DNA of 64,000 nucleotides from Dickeya fangzhongdai. GTDB taxonomy: Bacteria > Pseudomonadota > Gammaproteobacteria > Enterobacterales > Enterobacteriaceae. Numbering within the stretch: position 1 is the first letter of the stretch; every line of letters begins with the position of its first letter. Where the stretch lies: positions 62,001-126,000 of the forward strand of contig NZ_CP025003.1 in the NCBI RefSeq assembly GCF_002812485.1, given 5' to 3'. A program made the translations under genes and the position numbers. The notes beneath the pieces were generated by a model. That model was not told the origin of the DNA and ran no database searches. It worked only from the letters and a program-made list of their open reading frames with translations. Below, piece after piece: positions 41,635 through 50,202 of this stretch.

Positions 41635-42585
41635 ATGTCTAAAACGGATTTTTCGCATGAGTTACTGCGGTTTAGCGATGAGGTAAAGGAGGCGCTGCAT
41701 ACCGGTAAGCCGGTGGTGGCGCTGGAGTCGACCGTGATCGCCCACGGCCTGCCTTATCCTGAGAATGTGGCTACGGCCAGAAAGATTGAGGCCGCTGTGC
41801 GTGCCGAAGGGGCGATTCCTGCGACGATCGGCATCGAAAACGGCCGATTTCTGATTGGTATGTCGGATGCCGATATTGAACGGTTTGGCTCGACCAAGGG
41901 CATTCCGAAAGCCAGCAGCCGCGATATTCCGGTGATTCTGGCGCAAGGCGGCATGGGCGCGACCACCGTGGCTTCGTCGCTGGTGGCGGCGGACCTGGCC
42001 GGTATTCCTTTCTTTGCATCGGCGGGCATCGGCGGCGTGCACCGCGGCGCCGAGCGGTCGATGGATATTTCCGCCGACCTGATCCAGTTCACCCGCTCCC
42101 GGGTCGCGGTGGTGTGCGCCGGCGCCAAGAGTATTCTCGACCTTGGTTTGACGCTTGAATATCTGGAAACCCAGTGCGTACCCATCATTTCCTATCAATC
42201 TGACGATTTTCCCGCTTTTTACTGCCGTTCCAGTGGTTTTCACAGCCCCCATCGGCTGGACGACGCCACGGTTATTGCCCGTTCCATCGAGATGCACTGG
42301 AAGCTGGGTAACCAGAGCTCGGTGCTGATTACCCATCCGATTCACGAAGAGGACGCCATCGACACCGATGAAGTGGAGTCGATTATCCGTGAAGCCGCCG
42401 TTCAGGCGGAGCGTGAAGGTATTCGCGGGCCGGGCGCCACGCCGTATCTGATGCGCGCCGTCGCCAAAGCCACGCAAGGGCGGACGGTCAAGGCCAATAT
42501 GTCGGTGCTGATCAGTACCGCCGCGCTGGCTGGCAAACTGGCCCGCGCCCATACCGACTACCTACGGCAGCAAAACCAGGCATAA
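41635..42585 (+). CDS. indA: Pseudouridine-5'-phosphate glycosidase (indigoidine cluster IndA)
   Basis: 316 residues of the PsuG family: [39 protein letters not shown] and [19 protein letters not shown]. The general enzyme cleaves pseudouridine 5'-phosphate to uracil and ribose 5-phosphate. In indigoidine clusters a PsuG homologue is conserved next to the synthetase; its contribution is not settled and it is not essential to the core reaction. It starts the ind operon and is followed after 11 bases by indB. Confidence 0.93.
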   Translation: MSKTDFSHELLRFSDEVKEALHTGKPVVALESTVIAHGLPYPENVATARKIEAAVRAEGAIPATIGIENGRFLIGMSDADIERFGSTKGIPKASSRDIPVILAQGGMGATTVASSLVAADLAGIPFFASAGIGGVHRGAERSMDISADLIQFTRSRVAVVCAGAKSILDLGLTLEYLETQCVPIISYQSDDFPAFYCRSSGFHSPHRLDDATVIARSIEMHWKLGNQSSVLITHPIHEEDAIDTDEVESIIREAAVQAEREGIRGPGATPYLMRAVAKATQGRTVKANMSVLISTAALAGKLARAHTDYLRQQNQA

Positions 42586-42596
42586 GGATATGTCTC

Positions 42597-43289
42597 ATGA
42601 AGCCACTTGTGATTTTTGATCTGGACGGCACGCTGGTCGACACGCCGAGCGGCATTGTTAGTGCATTTGTCACGGCATTGCGCGATCTGGGGATGCCGGT
42701 TGAGGACCGTCGCGCCATTCGCGCCACTATCGGCCTGCCACTGGAAAAAGCTTTTGGTCAGCTTCTGGCGCTGCCGGTCGAGGACGAAAGGGTAACCGCT
42801 GCTGTCAGGCTGTATCAGGCCGTTTTCCGTGAGCAGGTGCTGCCGCTGGCGCCGGGGCTGGTTTTTCCCGGCGTGGTGGAGGGGCTGGCGTTGCTTAAGG
42901 GGCAAGGGTATACGCTGGCGGTCGCCACCAGCAAGGTATTCGCCAGTGCGAAGGCGCTGCTGGAGGCGGCCGGATTGTGGTCGTACTTCGATCTGGTGCT
43001 GGGGGCGGACATGGTGGCACACCCCAAACCGCACCCCGAAATGGGGCTGCTGGCGATGTCCCGTTTGGGCGCTGATGCGGCGACCACTGCGATGGTGGGC
43101 GACACCACTCATGATTTGCTGATGGCGAAACAGGCCGGTATAGCCGCCATTGGCGTCACCTGGGGGATTCATAACACCGACCAGCTTAAGGCGGCGGAAC
43201 CGCAGGTAATTGTTGATACATTTAGCGAGGTAGTCGGGGCTGCCCACGCGTTATTAAAACTGTCTTCTTCCCCGATATCTTATTGTTGA
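42597..43289 (+). CDS. indB: HAD-family phosphatase (indigoidine cluster IndB)
   Basis: 230 residues of the HAD/phosphoglycolate-phosphatase-like group. Motif I is VIFDLDGTLVDTPSG, motif II lies in AVATSKVFASAKALLE, and motif IV is TAMVGDTTHDLLMAKQAG. IndB homologues accompany indigoidine synthetases and raise yield in other hosts, possibly by acting on a phosphorylated by-product. It overlaps no gene and is separated from indC by 274 bases holding an ERIC element. Confidence 0.92.
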   Translation: MKPLVIFDLDGTLVDTPSGIVSAFVTALRDLGMPVEDRRAIRATIGLPLEKAFGQLLALPVEDERVTAAVRLYQAVFREQVLPLAPGLVFPGVVEGLALLKGQGYTLAVATSKVFASAKALLEAAGLWSYFDLVLGADMVAHPKPHPEMGLLAMSRLGADAATTAMVGDTTHDLLMAKQAGIAAIGVTWGIHNTDQLKAAEPQVIVDTFSEVVGAAHALLKLSSSPISYC

Positions 43290-43292
43290 TTC

Positions 43293-43420
43293 TATACCCT
43301 AAATAATTCGAGTTGCAGGAAAACGGCAACCGAGTGAATCCCCAGGAGCTTACTCAAGTAAGTGACTGGGGTGAACGAGGACAGCCAACGCACCAGCAAC
43401 TTGAAGTATGACGAGTATAC
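43293..43420. repeat. Full-length ERIC element
   Basis: About 127 bases. It carries both standard ERIC primer sites in inverted orientation: GTGAATCCCCAGGAGCTTAC and AAGTAAGTGACTGGGGTGAA. The ends are TATACCCTAAATAATTCGAG and ACTTGAAGTATGACGAGTAT. It lies between indB and indC and would fold in any read-through transcript. Confidence 0.93.
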
Positions 43421-43455
43421 CTGAGTTTTCTTAGTCATTTTATTGCCCGGAAAAT

Positions 43456-43492
43456 GGATTTGACCTGAAGACTGGAGTCTGGGGTCAAATCC
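43456..43492. repeat. Nested inverted repeat upstream of indC
   Basis: A 10-bp perfect repeat GGATTTGACC ... GGTCAAATCC with a 17-base spacer that itself contains the pair AGACT-GG-AGTCT. It lies 72 bases before the indC start, where an operator or mRNA structure controlling the synthetase could sit. There is no T run, so it is unlikely to be a terminator. Confidence 0.65.
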
Positions 43493-43563
43493 TATGTACG
43501 GCGATTTATCCTGAAATAAAACCGTTCGATTTATTTTTTATTGATTCATGCACGAGGATTGTA

Positions 43564-46500
43564 ATGGATAACATCTCGAATCACGCATTCAATTACCCGG
43601 TATTAGTTTTGAATAAAGGATTATTACCTGATCATGACGATATCTCCCTGGCTCGTTATCTTTTTTCTGCTCTGACGCTGGCGGTATCGCGTATTACCCA
43701 GAATGAAGAAATGATCGTCGGTTTTCATTTGCATCCACAGGAAATAGCCTTTTGGAAAGATGACGAACATATTCGTCAACATATTCTCCCGCTGAATGTT
43801 CGGCTTAATAGCGCCACGCCGATTGCCGATTTTACCCGCGAAATAATAACCTGGATGACGCCGGACGCTATTCGTCAGAAAAATGATGTGGGCGTCAGCG
43901 TGCTGAAGCTGGGCACGCAACATGCGCTCCACGATATTTTTGACCTGGAAATATCCTGGCAGCCGCCAGTGGAGAACGAGCCGGTTCGGGCGCTGACATG
44001 CCATGTCGCCAGCCATGAAGAGGCGTTAGTGCTGACGTTGCGGTTTAACCCGGCTCGTTTCAACGCGACGCAGATGCAAAAACTGCCTGAGGTATGGCAT
44101 CAGATAACGACGTTCGCGGCGAAAACCGGTGTGGAAACGCTGCGTGATATCGGGTTGATTGACGACGCCGAACGCCAACGCGTGCTGCACGTTTTTAACC
44201 AGACCGAACGGGCGTGGGACGGAGAAACGACGGTCGCCGCACGGCTGAAAAACCGGGCGCAACGCCATCCGGAACAGACCGCGGTGGTGTTCCGCGATCG
44301 GTCGCTGAGTTACCGGCAACTCTACCGGCAGGCGGGCGCGCTGGCGCACTACCTGAATGCGCTGGAGACGGAACGCGAGCGCTGCGTAGGGTTGTTTGTC
44401 GAGCCATCGCTGGAACTAATGACCGGCGCCTGGGGGATCCTGCTGTCCGGCAATGCTTATCTGCCGTTGTCGCCGGAATACCCGGAAGATCGGCTGGCTT
44501 ATATGCTGGAGAACAGCCAAACCCGTATCATCGTTACCCAGCCGCATTTGCGTGAGCGGCTGCTGGCGCTGGCGCCGCCGGGAATTCAGGTGGTGACGCC
44601 GGACGATGTCGATGCGTTTCTGCATCAGCACACGCACCCTCTGCCCGACGCGCCGGCGAACGATATCGCACCGCATCATCTGGCCTACGTGATTTATACC
44701 TCCGGCAGCACCGGCAAGCCGAAAGGCGTGATGATTGAACATCATAGCGTGCTGAATCAGATGAACTGGCTGGCACAAACCTTCGGGCTGAATGAAGAGA
44801 CGGTGATTCTGCAGAAAACGCCGATGAGCTTTGATGCGGCGCAGTGGGAAATTCTGTCGCCAGCCTGCGGTTGCCGGGTGGTGATGGGCGAGCCGGGCGT
44901 ATACCGTAACCCGGAGCAGTTGGTGGATATGCTGGCGGAGTATCAGGTGACGACGTTGCAGTGCGTGCCGACGTTGCTGCAGGCGCTGCTGGATACCGAA
45001 CGCCTGACTGACTGCCCGGCGCTGAGGCGGATTTTCAGCGGCGGTGAAGCGCTGCAAAAGCACCTGGCGCAGGCGTGTCTGGAGACGTTGCCTGATTGCG
45101 AACTCGTTAATTTGTACGGCCCGACCGAATGCACCATCAACAGTTCCGCTTTCCGGGTTGATCCCGCCAGCGTGCAGCAGGGGCCGGATACGCTGTCCAT
45201 CGGCGCGCCGGTGGCGAATACCCGTTATTACATTCTGGATAACTGCCTGACGCCGGTGGCCGTCGGGCAGACCGGGGAGCTGTACATCGGCGGCGACGGG
45301 GTGGCGAGAGGCTATCTGAATCGTGATGACCTGACCGCCGAGCGTTTCATTACCGATCCGTTTGCGCCGGCCGGCTCCGGACAGCGCTTATACCGGACCG
45401 GCGATATCGCCAGCTGGAATCACGATGGCACGGTCCAGTACGCCGGCCGTGCCGACAATCAGGTCAAGCTGCGCGGTTATCGCGTCGAGCTGGATGAGAT
45501 CCGCTCGGCGATCGAAACCCATGACTGGGTGAAAGCGGCGGCGGTGATCGTCAGGAACGACCCGTTCACCGGCTATCAGAACCTGATTTCGTTTATTGAA
45601 CTGAATGCCCGCGAAGCGGCGCTGATGGATCAGGGCAATCACGGTTCGCATCATCAGTCCAAAGCCGATAAGGCGCAGGTCATGATGCAGCTGGCCAATA
45701 AAGGATGCCGGGAATTTCCGGCCGCCAGCCAGCCGTATACCCTCGATTTGCCAGGCAAACAGCCGGATGAGAAACAGCGCCTCACCGCGTTCGCCCGCAA
45801 AACCTATCGGTTTTACGACGGCGGCGCCGTCAGCCGTAACGACATTCTCTCGTTGCTGCACGAACCGCTGTTGACGGCCATTTCCCGCCAGCCGGATGCC
45901 CTGACGCTGGACGAACTGGGGCACTGGCTGCGTTATCTGGGTCAGTTCGCCAGCGCGGAACGGCTGCTGCCCAAATATACCTACGCTTCGCCGGGCGCGT
46001 TGTACGCCACGCAGGTTTTTCTGGAACTGAACGACGTGGCCGGGCTGGCCGCCGGACATTATTACTACCAGCCGGTGCATCACCAGTTGATTCGGGTCAG
46101 CGAGCAGATTTCGGTGACGCCGGGCAGCCTGCGGTTGCACTTTGTCGGCAAGAAGAGCGCCATCGAACCCATCTACAAAAATAACATTCGGGAAGTGCTG
46201 CAAATGGAGATGGGGCACATCATCGGCATGCTGGATAACATCCTGCCGGATTACGGTTTGGGCGTGACGCTGTGCGACGCAGCGGCGCTGGACCCGGCGC
46301 CGCTGGCTATGAATCCGGACGATGACTATCTGGGAGCCTGTGATGTGCTGTGCGGGCCGCGTCTGCCGGCGGATGACGATCTGGATATTTATGTGCAGAC
46401 CGCCGGCGCGAACATCGCCGATCTGCCGGTGGGGACTTATCGCTACGTTCACGGCGATCTGCAGCACATTGCCAATGACGTTATTGATAAGAAACATGTT

Positions 46501-48030
46501 ATCGCCATCAATCAGGCGGTGTATGAGCGCTCGTCGTTCGGCATCAGTATCGCCAGCCGGACCAAAGGTTGGGCCGGCTACGTGAATGTGGGGCGTAAAC
46601 TGCAACGCCTGCAGATGAACCCGCTGAATTTCGGGCTGATGTCTTCCGGCTACAGCTCGGAAACCGGCAACGATCTGCCCGCCGCCCGCCGCTTCTGGCA
46701 CATTCTCGGTCATCGCACCGGACCGTATTATTTCTTTATTGGCGGGCGCATCAGCGACGAGCAGAAATACAGCGAGGGCATGCGGGAAGACGCCGTACAC
46801 ATGAAAGGGCCGGCGGAGATGATTCGTGACGATCTGGCGACGTTCATGCCGGATTACATGATGCCAAACAAGGTACTGATTCTCGATGAAATGCCGCTGA
46901 CGGCAAACGGCAAAATCGACATGAAAGCGCTGGCGAATATTAATGTCGAGCTGAAGCACAAGACGATCGTCGCGCCCCGTAACCCGCTGGAGCAGCAGAT
47001 TATGGCGGTCTGGCAGGCGAAACTGAAACGCGAGGAGGTATCGGTGGACGACAATTTCTTCGAGTCGGGCGGTAATTCGCTGATCGCCGTCAGCCTGATC
47101 AATGAGTTGAACGCGACGCTGAACGCCAGCCTGCCGCTGCAGGTGCTGTTCCAGGCGCCCACCGTTGAGAAACTGGCGGTGTGGCTGAGCCGCGCGCGTC
47201 AGGAGCCGGTATCCCGTCTGGTACAGTTGCAGCCCAAAGGGCGTCAGGCGCCAATTTACTGCTGGCCGGGGCTGGGCGGTTACTGCATGAACCTGCGGTT
47301 GCTGGCGCGTCAACTGGGCGCGGAGCGACCGTTCTTTGGCATTCAGGCGCATGGTATCAATCCGGGCGAGACGCCTTATGCTACCATCGGCGAGATGGCG
47401 GCCAGAGACATTGAACTGATTCGCCAGCACCAGCCGCACGGGCCTTATACGCTGTGGGGCTACTCTTTCGGCGCGCGCGTCGCGTTCGAAACCGCCTGGC
47501 AACTGGAGCAGGCGGGCGAGGTGGTGGACAACCTGTATCTGCTGGCGCCCGGTTCGCCGAAGCTGCGCGATGAGCGGGTGGCCGCCATGAGCCGTACGGC
47601 GGATTTCGATAATCCAGGTTATCTGACCATCCTGTTCTCGGTATTTATCGGCAGTATTACCGACCCGGCGCTGGCGCGCTGTCTGGAAACGGTACGCGAC
47701 GAGGAGAGTTTTGTGGCCTTTATCACCGAGCTCAACCCGGCGCTGGATGATGGGCTGGTACGGCGGATCACCCGCATTGTGGCGCAGACCTTCGAGTTCT
47801 CCTACACCTTCAGCGAGCTACAGCAACGGCAACTGAACGCGCCGGTAACCATCATCAAGGCGCAGGGCGACGATTACTCGTTCATCGAGAATCACGGCGG
47901 GTTCTCCGCTTTGCCGCCCACGGTGCTGGAACTGATGGCGGACCACTACAGCATGCTGAAAGCGCCGGGGATCGCCGAACTGACGAGCGTCATTCAGTAC
48001 CAACAGTCGCCTTCCAGCCTGGTGGGGTGA
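43564..48030 (+). CDS. indC: Indigoidine synthase, single-module NRPS (A-Ox-T-TE)
   Basis: 1488 residues. The first ~200 are a degraded condensation-like leader. The adenylation domain has YTSGSTGKPKGVMIE (about 377-391). An oxidase domain is inserted in the A domain (about 745-1010, starting RFYDGGAVSRNDILSLL), after which A resumes to A10 (PLTANGKIDMKAL). The carrier domain Ser lies in FFESGGNSLIAVS (about 1172), and the thioesterase Ser in GYSFGARVAF (about 1301). This is the layout of blue-pigment synthetases, which cyclise, oxidise and dimerise two L-glutamines into indigoidine. The protein needs a phosphopantetheinyl transferase; vfmJ nearby is a candidate. In Dickeya it is repressed by PecS. 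Confidence 0.97.
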   Translation: MDNISNHAFNYPVLVLNKGLLPDHDDISLARYLFSALTLAVSRITQNEEMIVGFHLHPQEIAFWKDDEHIRQHILPLNVRLNSATPIADFTREIITWMTPDAIRQKNDVGVSVLKLGTQHALHDIFDLEISWQPPVENEPVRALTCHVASHEEALVLTLRFNPARFNATQMQKLPEVWHQITTFAAKTGVETLRDIGLIDDAERQRVLHVFNQTERAWDGETTVAARLKNRAQRHPEQTAVVFRDRSLSYRQLYRQAGALAHYLNALETERERCVGLFVEPSLELMTGAWGILLSGNAYLPLSPEYPEDRLAYMLENSQTRIIVTQPHLRERLLALAPPGIQVVTPDDVDAFLHQHTHPLPDAPANDIAPHHLAYVIYTSGSTGKPKGVMIEHHSVLNQMNWLAQTFGLNEETVILQKTPMSFDAAQWEILSPACGCRVVMGEPGVYRNPEQLVDMLAEYQVTTLQCVPTLLQALLDTERLTDCPALRRIFSGGEALQKHLAQACLETLPDCELVNLYGPTECTINSSAFRVDPASVQQGPDTLSIGAPVANTRYYILDNCLTPVAVGQTGELYIGGDGVARGYLNRDDLTAERFITDPFAPAGSGQRLYRTGDIASWNHDGTVQYAGRADNQVKLRGYRVELDEIRSAIETHDWVKAAAVIVRNDPFTGYQNLISFIELNAREAALMDQGNHGSHHQSKADKAQVMMQLANKGCREFPAASQPYTLDLPGKQPDEKQRLTAFARKTYRFYDGGAVSRNDILSLLHEPLLTAISRQPDALTLDELGHWLRYLGQFASAERLLPKYTYASPGALYATQVFLELNDVAGLAAGHYYYQPVHHQLIRVSEQISVTPGSLRLHFVGKKSAIEPIYKNNIREVLQMEMGHIIGMLDNILPDYGLGVTLCDAAALDPAPLAMNPDDDYLGACDVLCGPRLPADDDLDIYVQTAGANIADLPVGTYRYVHGDLQHIANDVIDKKHVIAINQAVYERSSFGISIASRTKGWAGYVNVGRKLQRLQMNPLNFGLMSSGYSSETGNDLPAARRFWHILGHRTGPYYFFIGGRISDEQKYSEGMREDAVHMKGPAEMIRDDLATFMPDYMMPNKVLILDEMPLTANGKIDMKALANINVELKHKTIVAPRNPLEQQIMAVWQAKLKREEVSVDDNFFESGGNSLIAVSLINELNATLNASLPLQVLFQAPTVEKLAVWLSRARQEPVSRLVQLQPKGRQAPIYCWPGLGGYCMNLRLLARQLGAERPFFGIQAHGINPGETPYATIGEMAARDIELIRQHQPHGPYTLWGYSFGARVAFETAWQLEQAGEVVDNLYLLAPGSPKLRDERVAAMSRTADFDNPGYLTILFSVFIGSITDPALARCLETVRDEESFVAFITELNPALDDGLVRRITRIVAQTFEFSYTFSELQQRQLNAPVTIIKAQGDDYSFIENHGGFSALPPTVLELMADHYSMLKAPGIAELTSVIQYQQSPSSLVG

Positions 48031-48045
48031 GACAGTCGGCATAAC

Positions 48046-48075
48046 GCGCGCGGGGAGTCTCCCGCGCGCTTTTCT
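48046..48075 (+). terminator. Terminator of indC
   Basis: GCGCGCGGGG-AGTCT-CCCGCGCGC followed by TTTTCTTTGTT, 16 bases after the indC stop. Confidence 0.9.
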
Positions 48076-48081
48076 TTGTTG

Positions 48082-48150
48082 TCCCATTATCAAACCGATT
48101 TTTCCGCTGTTTTGCCGGCACAATCCCATTTTTTAGCGCATTAATCCCAC
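48082..48150 (+). promoter_or_regulatory. Phased TCCCAT motifs upstream of vfmA (putative enhancer sites)
   Basis: TCCCAT at 48082 and 48124 and TCCCAC at 48145. The spacings are 42 and 21 bases, that is four and two turns of B-DNA, so all face the same side of the helix. The same word recurs upstream of vfmE (53445-53481). This suggests a shared activator, VfmH or VfmE being the obvious candidates. Confidence 0.6.
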
Positions 48151-48216
48151 TTTCGAGATAAAAGCGTGCTGAAAACAAGGCGGCGGCAATTGCGGATAAA
48201 AACAAAACTCGTTTGT

Positions 48217-48232
48217 TGGCAAAGTGTCTGTA
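48217..48232 (+). promoter_or_regulatory. Degenerate sigma-54-like promoter of vfmA
   Basis: TGGCAAAGTGTCTGTA has the -24 TGGC and correct spacing, but CTGT in place of TTGC at -12. It lies about 67-135 bases downstream of the phased TCCCAT motifs, a normal enhancer distance. Alone it is weak evidence. Confidence 0.35.
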
Positions 48233-48288
48233 GATTGACTGTGTTCGATCATGGGTCATGAACGGTGTCGCTGCGACATAGCTTCACT

Positions 48289-48318
48289 ATTAGCGTCATG
48301 AGCATTAGCGTCATGAGC
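48289..48318 (+). repeat. Perfect 15-bp tandem duplication ahead of vfmA
   Basis: ATTAGCGTCATGAGC occurs twice head to tail, ending 11 bases before the chosen vfmA start. It lies in the leader where ribosomes load, so a copy-number change would alter the start context. Each unit includes an ATG. Confidence 0.85.
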
Positions 48319-48329
48319 GTTTGTGCGAC

Positions 48330-49301
48330 ATGGGGACGGTAGCCGTGCGAACTTCATCGGAAACCGGCATGTTTTGCCTGAATGACATTCATCATGAAGC
48401 GCCGGAACGCATCCGGCGTTTTCCCCTGGGAGAATTGGGGGATTCGCATCAGCTGCGGGAAGGGCAGCGCCGCATGATGGAAAAGCTGTATCAGCTAAAG
48501 ACGGTGCCGATGCGCCCCGACAGCCATCAGGCGATGCTGGAGTCGGTGGTGGCGGGGCTGATTGAGAGCTGGCCGACGCTGCCTTCGCAGGAAGGGCTGC
48601 TGATCTATGCCAAAACGCAGACGCATAACACCTTTTTTGACCGCCCCTGGCTGGATGACATCCTGCAGCGCCAGCGGTTGGGGCACTGGGACGTCACGAC
48701 GCTGGGTCTGAATCACTGCGCCAGCGCGCTGTCGGCGTTGCATCTGGTGCGGCACAGCGCGGTGCGTCGGAATACGCCGGTGCTGTTGCTGACGGGGGAG
48801 AAGGCGTTTCACCCTGAAATCAACCGCTTCACGGTCGGCGTACAGGGGGAGCTGCCGGTGGCGGCGCTCTTCAATGCGGCGAACAGTTCGTGGCAGGTGA
48901 CGTTTACGGCGGTCAGACATTTGAGCCGTTTTTATAACAATCCGAGCAACATGACCCGGCAGGAAAAAGCCGAATTGAATGGTTGTCTGCTGGATGAATT
49001 GTGCCGTTTTATTGTCGATGCCGTCAGGGACAGCGGTATCGGCATGGATGAGATGGACTATTTTGTTCCCTGCAATCTTAATTTCCCGTTATTACGTCAG
49101 GTGGCGCAACGTCTGAATATGGGCGATCGCTTATTCAGCCGGCAGGTTTCTGACTACGGGCATCTGTATTGTTCAGACGTTTTATTTAATTTTTCTTCAC
49201 TAATGAAAACTACAACCGGTCGCGCGAAAAACTATTTTTGTTTTTCGATGGGAATGGGGGTCACGCTTTCCTGCGCGCTGATACAGCAAATTGATATCTA
49301 A
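48330..49301 (+). CDS. vfmA: Ketosynthase III-like (thiolase fold) protein VfmA
   Basis: 323 residues from ATG 48330. TTG at 48321 or ATG at 48369 are alternatives, and none has a good ribosome site. The fold is that of FabH-type ketosynthases: nucleophile-like Cys about 130 in TTLGLNHCASALSALHLV, and GYGH-like DYGHLYCSD near 278. At the usual catalytic His (HxxN/R) it has PCNLNF, that is Cys about 248, so classical decarboxylative condensation is doubtful; acyl transfer is possible. It is the first gene of the vfmAZBCD unit. The role is inferred: assembly of the Vfm signal on the carrier VfmZ. The letter is from remembered Dickeya gene order. Confidence 0.8.
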   Translation: MGTVAVRTSSETGMFCLNDIHHEAPERIRRFPLGELGDSHQLREGQRRMMEKLYQLKTVPMRPDSHQAMLESVVAGLIESWPTLPSQEGLLIYAKTQTHNTFFDRPWLDDILQRQRLGHWDVTTLGLNHCASALSALHLVRHSAVRRNTPVLLLTGEKAFHPEINRFTVGVQGELPVAALFNAANSSWQVTFTAVRHLSRFYNNPSNMTRQEKAELNGCLLDELCRFIVDAVRDSGIGMDEMDYFVPCNLNFPLLRQVAQRLNMGDRLFSRQVSDYGHLYCSDVLFNFSSLMKTTTGRAKNYFCFSMGMGVTLSCALIQQIDI

Positions 49302-49314
49302 ACAGGAGACAGAC

Positions 49315-49581
49315 ATGTCTGCGTTATTAATCACTATTCAACAGGCGTTACGCGAAGTCATGGAGAATGACGACATCAAGATCAATGAAAAAACGGATTT
49401 TGATCATGACCTCGACCTGGACTCGGTGATGTTTGTGCAATTTTTGCTGACGCTTGAAGATAACATCGACGGGCTACTGTTCGATCCTGACCAAATCAAC
49501 ATGGATGCCTTCACCACCGTGGGCAGTCTGATTAGCTGGCTGAACGCCAATGTATTGCAGGAGGTACGGCATGTCAGTTGA
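49315..49581 (+). CDS. vfmZ: Acyl carrier protein VfmZ
   Basis: 88 residues from ATG 49315 with AGGAGACAGAC upstream, 13 bases after vfmA. The phosphopantetheine Ser lies in DLDLDSVMFVQF (residue about 40). The acidic four-helix pattern is that of an ACP. The encoded PPTase VfmJ probably activates it. It overlaps the next gene by 11 bases, so expression is coupled. I assign the letter Z because this small gene falls between vfmA and vfmB in the order I recall. Confidence 0.85.
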   Translation: MSALLITIQQALREVMENDDIKINEKTDFDHDLDLDSVMFVQFLLTLEDNIDGLLFDPDQINMDAFTTVGSLISWLNANVLQEVRHVS

Positions 49582-50182
49582 ACGCGTCAAGCAGGTCTGG
49601 GACGTTTTTCGGGAGCAGCCGTTGTCCGATGCGCTGGCCTGTCTGCTGCAACCGTCGTCGGGAGCGGCGCAGTACGTTCATCCGATTGGGTATCAGATTC
49701 AGGAAATCAGCAGCCTGCCTGACGCCGACCAGCCGCAGCGCTTGTTTGACCGGGTGTTGAATCACCTCGGTCTGGATGCGGTGCGCGGTACGGATACCCT
49801 GACGCTGCCGGCCAGTTTCCCGATACTGGTGTGCGCCGCTCGTCTGGGGGTGCTGGCCCGCATGCAGACCATGAGCTGGCAGCATCTGTCCAGCCGCAAC
49901 AGCTTTGGCACCAAAACCACCCGCCATCAGTTGATCAAAGCCAGTTTCGCCGACGTGGCCGGTAAGGCGGCGCTGTTGCTGGAGCAACAGTATCAGCGTT
50001 TGCAGGAGGGCGACCTGGCCGGCCTGGAGGATGATCACTACCAGATCACCCAGCTTAACAATGAAGCGGAAAAGATGATGGGCGGACACGGTTTCCTGCT
50101 GGGCAACACCCATAGCCTGTCCTATTTCTCCATGATGCTTTACAGCGTCTATGGCAAGGCGAGCTGTCTGGCGGCGGCCTGA
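49571..50182 (+). CDS. vfmB: Acyl-CoA dehydrogenase C-terminal-domain-like protein VfmB
   Basis: 203 residues from ATG 49571 with AGGAGGTACGGC upstream (inside vfmZ). The helical C-terminal half (HQLIKASFADVAGKAALLLE; NEAEKMMGGHGFLLGNTHSL) resembles the C-terminal helical bundle of acyl-CoA dehydrogenases, including the GGHG turn. The N-terminal and middle domains are absent. A stand-alone half of this kind may partner another protein, for example VfmN, or may have lost catalysis. Similarity is moderate, by eye only. Confidence 0.65.
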   Translation: MSVERVKQVWDVFREQPLSDALACLLQPSSGAAQYVHPIGYQIQEISSLPDADQPQRLFDRVLNHLGLDAVRGTDTLTLPASFPILVCAARLGVLARMQTMSWQHLSSRNSFGTKTTRHQLIKASFADVAGKAALLLEQQYQRLQEGDLAGLEDDHYQITQLNNEAEKMMGGHGFLLGNTHSLSYFSMMLYSVYGKASCLAAA

Positions 50183-50202
50183 ATACGGAAAAGGATAGGA
50201 CG

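Noticed and set aside
45388..47502. 704-residue minus-strand ORF antisense to indC
   Set aside because: Shadow of the indC reading frame; no start signals or domains.
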